Source: Sporomusa acidovorans (lineage in GTDB: Bacteria; Bacillota; Negativicutes; Sporomusales; Sporomusaceae). Taken from it: DNA of 64,000 bases. The translations under genes and the position numbers were made by a program. Below the pieces are notes generated by a model. It searched no databases. It saw only the letters and a list, made by a program, of their open reading frames with translations, and was not told where the DNA came from. The stretch spans positions 62,001 to 126,000 of the forward strand of contig NZ_FNAM01000010.1 in the NCBI RefSeq assembly GCF_900101845.1, written 5' to 3'. This document shows positions 59,354 through 64,000 of this stretch, in pieces (the stretch's first letter is position 1; the number at the start of each line of letters is the position of its first letter).

Positions 59354-61282
59354 TTGAACAAGTTTTTCCGGAATGTCAGTTTTTACCTGTTGATTATCAT
59401 CATAGCCATTTCGATAATCGACTATTACTCATCACGGACAACACCTAAGCAGGAAATCAGTTACACTCAGTTCCTGAAACAAGTGGAAGAGCAAAAGGTC
59501 GAGCGGGTGACGATTGTTGAAAATACCATCCGCGGCAAACTTAAGGATGGCCAGGAGTTTGCCACTATTACACCTGATGATCCCACGTTAATCGGTCAGC
59601 TCAGGGAAAAGGGTGTTGACATTAAAGCGGAACAACCGCCGCAGCCACCGTGGTGGACGACAATTTTTTCGTCAATTTTGCCAATGCTCTTGTTGATTGG
59701 CGTATGGTTTTTTATTATGCAGCAAACGCAAGGTGGCGGCAATCGGGTTATGTCTTTTGGCAAATCCCGGGCGAAACTGCATGGTGAGGATAAAACCAAG
59801 GTTACATTTAGTGATGTGGCCGGAGCTGATGAAGCCAAGCAGGAATTAGAAGAGGTCGTTGAGTTTTTAAAACATCCTAAAAAATTTAATGACCTGGGAG
59901 CGCGTATTCCCAAAGGAGTACTTTTATTTGGGCCGCCCGGCACAGGTAAAACACTGCTGGCCCGTGCGGTAGCCGGTGAAGCTGGTGTACCCTTCTTTAG
60001 CATTAGCGGATCTGATTTTGTTGAAATGTTTGTTGGTGTTGGTGCTTCGCGGGTGCGCGATCTATTTGAGCAGGCTAAGAAAAATGCTCCTTGTATCGTG
60101 TTTATTGATGAAATTGATGCTGTCGGCCGCCAGCGTGGCGCAGGTCTTGGCGGTGGGCATGACGAACGTGAGCAGACACTCAATCAATTGCTTGTTGAAA
60201 TGGATGGGTTTGGCGTCAATGAGGGGATTATCATTATTGCCGCTACCAACAGACCCGATATTCTTGACCCGGCGCTGCTGCGTCCCGGTCGCTTTGACCG
60301 GCAGATTGTCGTTGACCGGCCGGATGTTAAAGGACGTTTGGAAATACTCAAGGTACATACCAAAGGCAAACCGCTTGCCAAGGAAGTTGATCTTGATGTG
60401 CTGGCTCGGCGTACTCCCGGCTTTACCGGTGCAGATTTGAGCAATCTGGTTAATGAATCAGCGCTATTAGCTGCCAGGCGCAATAAGCGGCGTATTGAAA
60501 TGCCGGAAATGGAAGAAGCCGTTGAGCGGGTAGTCGCCGGACCTGAACGCAAATCCAAAGTCATCAGTGAAAAAGAGAAAAAACTTACTGCTTACCATGA
60601 GGCGGGCCATGCGTTGATTGGCATGCTGCTAACCCATACCGACCCTGTACATAAGGTATCCATTATTCCCCGCGGCCGGGCAGGCGGTTATACGCTGATG
60701 CTGCCTAAAGAGGATCGTTATTATGCCACCAGAACGGAACTTCTGGAGCAGATAAAAACCTTTCTGGGCGGCCGGGTTGCGGAAGCCGTCGTGCTTGGCG
60801 AAATCAGTACAGGGGCGCAAAATGATCTGGAACGGGCTACCGATCTGGTGCGTAAGATGATTACGGAATACGGCATGAGCGAAGTATTGGGGCCAATTAC
60901 CTTTGGGCGCCGCCAGGAACAGGTTTTCCTGGGACGCGATATTTCCCGTGACCGCAACTACAGCGAAGAAGTGGCTTACTCAATTGACAAGGAAGTACGT
61001 CGCCTTATTGAGGATGCTTATGCGAAAACGGAAGAACTCCTCCGAGCCAATATCGATAAACTGCACCTTGTTGCCAACGCGCTCTTAGAACGCGAAACAC
61101 TCGAAGGCGCAGAATTGGCTCAATTATTAAATCAAGGCAAAATAACCGAAAAAGACAGTGATGATAATCCGCCGCCGTCTGACGATGCTGATATACCGCC
61201 GCTTTCTGCCCAGCCGGGACCTGACTCCGGCAGTGGCCCGAAGATTGTCTATAGTTTCGGCTTGGCTGAATCACGTTATTAA
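59354..61282 (+). CDS. ftsH: ATP-dependent zinc metalloprotease FtsH
   Basis: About 642 residues from TTG 59354 (7 bases after GAGGAGGG). Two membrane helices (about 7-25 and 104-125) flank an extracytoplasmic loop. The AAA domain has Walker [10 protein letters not shown], Walker B IVFIDEID and the [11 protein letters not shown]. The zinc-protease motif is HEAGH. It degrades misfolded membrane proteins and regulators such as SpoVM and Spo0E-type proteins. Confidence 0.95.
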   Translation: MNKFFRNVSFYLLIIIIAISIIDYYSSRTTPKQEISYTQFLKQVEEQKVERVTIVENTIRGKLKDGQEFATITPDDPTLIGQLREKGVDIKAEQPPQPPWWTTIFSSILPMLLLIGVWFFIMQQTQGGGNRVMSFGKSRAKLHGEDKTKVTFSDVAGADEAKQELEEVVEFLKHPKKFNDLGARIPKGVLLFGPPGTGKTLLARAVAGEAGVPFFSISGSDFVEMFVGVGASRVRDLFEQAKKNAPCIVFIDEIDAVGRQRGAGLGGGHDEREQTLNQLLVEMDGFGVNEGIIIIAATNRPDILDPALLRPGRFDRQIVVDRPDVKGRLEILKVHTKGKPLAKEVDLDVLARRTPGFTGADLSNLVNESALLAARRNKRRIEMPEMEEAVERVVAGPERKSKVISEKEKKLTAYHEAGHALIGMLLTHTDPVHKVSIIPRGRAGGYTLMLPKEDRYYATRTELLEQIKTFLGGRVAEAVVLGEISTGAQNDLERATDLVRKMITEYGMSEVLGPITFGRRQEQVFLGRDISRDRNYSEEVAYSIDKEVRRLIEDAYAKTEELLRANIDKLHLVANALLERETLEGAELAQLLNQGKITEKDSDDNPPPSDDADIPPLSAQPGPDSGSGPKIVYSFGLAESRY

Positions 61283-61289
61283 TGTACCA

Positions 61290-61318
61290 AACAGCAGGGA
61301 ATCTTCCCTGCTGTTTTT
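61290..61318 (+). terminator. Terminator after ftsH
   Basis: AACAGCAGGGAA (61290-61301), TC and TTCCCTGCTGTT (61304-61315), then T residues. Confidence 0.9.
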
Positions 61319-61419
61319 ATTAAGTGCAACCATCAACTAGCGCTTTTGACAAAAACTTGGCGTTAGCCGGGTTTTCTAACAAGCTGTTAAATAGAAAATA
61401 AGGAACAGGAGGTAAAAAT

Positions 61420-62484
61420 ATGGATTGGATTAAACCAGGGCGGGCTACAGGCCTTGGAAGTTTGCCCTATCAGGATGAATTAACGGCAATCAAGCTTATT
61501 GCCAAGGCGATGCCGCATTGGCCTCACTGGCCGCAACTGCCTGCTAAAATGCCCGAACAGGGTTTTGTCGTGCAGTATGTTCAGCCGCTTATCAAGATGG
61601 GATTATTGGCTGTCCAATCATTAAAAGAGCCGGTGTTTTGCCGCGGAGAAACGGATTGGGATGCAAAGACCGCCGATTTTTATGAAAAGTATCTTGCCTT
61701 TAGTAACGATGAACCTGGTGCCGGGCAGCCTTTTGCGTTGACAGGGGAAGCGTTTGCCGGTATGGAGACCTTTATGGAACATTTTAGCCGGTTTTTTCCC
61801 CAGGCAGAAGGTGTGAAAGGACATGTCAGCGGTCCGCTTACCGTAGGCTTGCAGATTAAAGATGAGTGGGGAAAAGCCTGTTTTTATGATGAAGCACTCA
61901 GGGACATATTGGTACACTGTTTAACTGTTGAGGCGGTGCTTGAGGCAAAACGGTTAAAAACTCTCGGGTTACCGGTATTAATTTTCATTGATGATCCGGG
62001 ACTGTTTCTCATTGGTGCATCAACCCATATTACCCTGACCAGACAAGATGCTTCAACTGCTCTGGCGGCTATTATCAAAGCCTTGCAAGGGCTGGGCGTA
62101 AAAGTGGGAGTGCATGCCTGTGCGGGGATTGACTGGTCAATTTTATTCGATTTACCTCTGGATCTAATTAGTTTTGATGCTTATCACTATTTTACCGGTA
62201 TGGCCCTGCAGGCGGACGGGTTGGCAGGCTTTTTGCGCCGGGGCGGTAAAATGGCCTGGGGTCTTATTCCAACCTCCGAGGAAGCCTGGCAGGAAACAGC
62301 AGACACTATTTTTGCAAAGTTTCAGGAACAATGTGACGAATTGACTCGCCGAGGAATCGATAGTGCGCTTTTGCGGAAAAATATGCTTTGGACGCCTAGC
62401 TGCGGAACCGGTGCATTGCCTGTGGCATTAGCAGAACATATTTATGATTTAGTAGAGAAAGTTGTGGAAAACGGGGTTCCCTGA
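61420..62484 (+). CDS. MetE/UroD-fold zinc methyltransferase-like protein
   Basis: The 354-residue protein starts IKPGRATGLGSLPY and contains VHACAGIDW near 225-233 and a C-terminal WTPSCGTGAL near 325-335. A His-x-Cys pair with a later Cys is the zinc site of MetE-type methionine synthases, and the size matches the single-domain UroD/MetE-like proteins that transfer methyl groups, often with corrinoid proteins. No corrinoid partner is nearby. Its last 43 bases overlap the convergent kinase gene. Confidence 0.65.
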   Translation: MDWIKPGRATGLGSLPYQDELTAIKLIAKAMPHWPHWPQLPAKMPEQGFVVQYVQPLIKMGLLAVQSLKEPVFCRGETDWDAKTADFYEKYLAFSNDEPGAGQPFALTGEAFAGMETFMEHFSRFFPQAEGVKGHVSGPLTVGLQIKDEWGKACFYDEALRDILVHCLTVEAVLEAKRLKTLGLPVLIFIDDPGLFLIGASTHITLTRQDASTALAAIIKALQGLGVKVGVHACAGIDWSILFDLPLDLISFDAYHYFTGMALQADGLAGFLRRGGKMAWGLIPTSEEAWQETADTIFAKFQEQCDELTRRGIDSALLRKNMLWTPSCGTGALPVALAEHIYDLVEKVVENGVP

Positions 62485-63902
62485 CAGTTAGTTGCTTCCG
62501 TAGGCAACGTAAAAGTAAAAGTTGTAACTTCTCCCGGTATACTCTCTACCTGAATGGAGCCGCCCATTGCGGCCACTAATTTTTGCGTAATTGCTAGTCC
62601 TAAGCCGGTGCCGCCATCATTGCGGGAACGGGATTTATCGACCCGGTAAAAGCGTTTCCAGATATGATTCAGATGTTCTGGCGGAATGCCACTGCCGACA
62701 TTGCTTACGCTTATTATTACCTGGTGCTGCCTCGCTTTCGCAGCTAAGGTGATTACTGATCCGGGAGTGGCATGGCGGATGGCGTTTGTCAGTAAATTGT
62801 CCAATACTTGGCCCAAACGGTCGGGATCAGCAAGCGGAGGGGGGAGTTCATCGGCAATGTCGGTTGCGATTGTCAGTGATTTTGCTTCTAGAAACGGGAG
62901 GAGCTTGTCCGTGTGAGCGATAAAAACTTTAGCTAGCAGTATGGGACGGCGGATGATGGTAAGCTCGCCTGCTCCTAATTTTGATAGGTTGACTAAATCA
63001 TCAACAAGCCGGCCAATGCGTTTCGATTCACCAACAATGTTTGCCAGATAGCGCGCACGTTGTTCTGTTGTTTTTGTTAAACCATCCAACAGGGCTTCTG
63101 CTAAAGCTTGAATAGAGGCTACCGGTGTTTTCAGTTCATGGGAGACGTCAGATAAGAACTCGCGGCCACTTTGTTCTATTTGAGCCAGTTCTGCCGCCAT
63201 GTTGTTTAACGTGCGCCCGAGTCGGCCAATTTCATTTTCCTGGGTGGCGGTGGTGCGGCTGCGATAGTCGCCACTGGCAAACGCGGCTGCCGCACGGCTT
63301 ATGTCGGCAAGTGGTCTGGTAAAGCTGCGGGCCATAAAAAATCCAACTAAGGCGGCAGCCAATGCACTAACGGCCAGCGCATACAGCAATAGTTCTTCAA
63401 GAGCTATTGCGGTGCGGTTTGCACCCGTTGCCGGCGAAGCAAGAAACAGGGCAATCGGTATTCCCGACTCTTGGGGGGGAAGAGGAAAGGCAACGACGAT
63501 GTTGGGATCGCGCTCGCGGGGTCTAAACACTTTTTGTATACCTGTTCCGTCCTGCCAGTCAAGCGTATCCCATATGCGTGTCCAATATTCGGCATATTTG
63601 CTTTTCCAGTTGGCGGGCGGCTGACCGGCAATGATTTGGCCGTTTTTGTCCATGATCCAGATGTCGCCGCCGGCCATATCGCCCATGGCATCCAACATTC
63701 TGTTTGAAGGTTTTCTGCCTTGCTCCAGCACATGATTTACCATGGTGACAGCTGAAGTTCCTTTGGCTAAAAGGTCGCTGCGCTTATTTTCAATAACATG
63801 GTTATACACCAGATAGGACATGAGAGCGCCTAACGTGAGCATGCTGATGAGGATCATAATTAAATGGGACAAAAGGAGTTTGCCAAAAATTGATTTGATC
63901 AT
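62442..63902 (-). CDS. HAMP sensor histidine kinase
   Basis: This 486-residue kinase has helix 1 (about 8-33), an extracytoplasmic sensor (about 34-165), helix 2 (about 170-190), HAMP (about 192-245), HisKA (SDVSHELKTPVASIQ) and HATPase (LLTNAIRHATPGS, GGTGLGLAIT). Its start overlaps the stop of the response regulator (ATGA). Its last codons run antisense inside the convergent MetE-like gene. Confidence 0.88.
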   Translation of the reverse strand: MIKSIFGKLLLSHLIMILISMLTLGALMSYLVYNHVIENKRSDLLAKGTSAVTMVNHVLEQGRKPSNRMLDAMGDMAGGDIWIMDKNGQIIAGQPPANWKSKYAEYWTRIWDTLDWQDGTGIQKVFRPRERDPNIVVAFPLPPQESGIPIALFLASPATGANRTAIALEELLLYALAVSALAAALVGFFMARSFTRPLADISRAAAAFASGDYRSRTTATQENEIGRLGRTLNNMAAELAQIEQSGREFLSDVSHELKTPVASIQALAEALLDGLTKTTEQRARYLANIVGESKRIGRLVDDLVNLSKLGAGELTIIRRPILLAKVFIAHTDKLLPFLEAKSLTIATDIADELPPPLADPDRLGQVLDNLLTNAIRHATPGSVITLAAKARQHQVIISVSNVGSGIPPEHLNHIWKRFYRVDKSRSRNDGGTGLGLAITQKLVAAMGGSIQVESIPGEVTTFTFTLPTEATNCQGTPFSTTFSTKS

Positions 63903-64000
63903 CTGGCAGAGACCTCGAATTTATAACCTATGCCCCAGATAGTATGAATATAGGTATATTCCGGATTATCGATCTTCTGTCGCAGTCGTTTGACGGTGGC
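63899..64000 (-). CDS. OmpR-family response regulator, C-terminal end
   Basis: The minus frame is open to the window edge and ends at 63899 with VKRLRQKIDNPEYTYIHT and a final WGIGYKFEV block, the winged-helix C-terminus. Only the last 33 residues are present. It forms a two-component pair with the kinase at 62442-63902. Confidence 0.85.
   Translation of the reverse strand, partial: ATVKRLRQKIDNPEYTYIHTIWGIGYKFEVSAR

Noticed and set aside
59596-60564. Minus-strand and alternate frames inside ftsH
   Set aside because: The AAA protease is unmistakable in the plus frame. These are codon-bias shadows.

Overview
The window is a chromosomal segment of an endospore-forming Firmicute. Linked sporulation and germination genes (fin, mfd, spoVT, a spoVB-like flippase, yabN/mazG, hup, a gerKA-KB-KC operon, yabP, yabQ, divIC, yabR, spoIIE, tilS, hpt, ftsH) follow roughly the order around the Bacillus yab region. 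The protein flavour (ThrE-type exporter halves, paired DUF2229 proteins, frequent TTG/GTG starts) suits Negativicutes such as the Sporomusa group, but that placement is an inference.

Layout. 1-3.4 kb: the 3' end of glpX, then an M-box Mg2+ riboswitch controlling a soluble MgtE-like regulator and an NRAMP-family transporter whose metal motifs are the magnesium type. 3.6-6.3 kb: a LysM/M23 peptidase, a convergent secreted metallophosphatase-like protein that has lost its metal ligands, a PrsW-like membrane protein and the anti-sigma factor Fin. 6.4-14.1 kb: mfd, spoVT, spoVB, mazG, hup. 14.3-37.2 kb: the phosphate-starvation locus (phoP, pstB, phoU, phoR, pstS, pstC, pstA) split by a 15.5-kb integrated element. 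37.2-42.1 kb: CYTH-CHAD protein, glycolipid glycosyltransferase, EAL-CBS-GGDEF protein. 42.3-52.9 kb: SpoIID-like lipoprotein, gerK operon, yabP, lytic transglycosylase, yabQ, divIC, yabR, spoIIE. 53-64 kb: secreted protein, two DUF2229 proteins, ThrE pair, tilS, hpt, ftsH, a MetE/UroD-fold protein and a two-component system cut by the window end.

The most unusual part is the element at about 15173-30666. It is bounded by a perfect 22-bp direct repeat that is itself the PhoP-binding box of the pstB promoter. Duplicated arm-type sites lie inside both ends, and a tyrosine recombinase sits at the right end. It carries two excisionase-like proteins, a CHC2 primase zinc-finger protein, a DUF927-like ATPase, a YozE-like protein, a tail-assembly-chaperone pair with a T_TTT_TTT -1 frameshift site, a tape measure protein with an embedded M15 peptidase-like segment, and a promoter-gene-terminator moron. 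I see no capsid, terminase, portal, major tail or lysis gene, so it looks like a phage satellite or a reduced prophage with only a tail-length module.

The element's intergenic DNA is packed with locus-specific families of 6-13-bp words, repeated in both orientations: GGTAACGCC at two loci 9 kb apart, GCGGAGA before int, and a 0.75-kb mosaic near 25.65-26.35 kb with about nine different word families side by side. I know of no named element class that explains this mosaic; it is the best candidate here for something undescribed.
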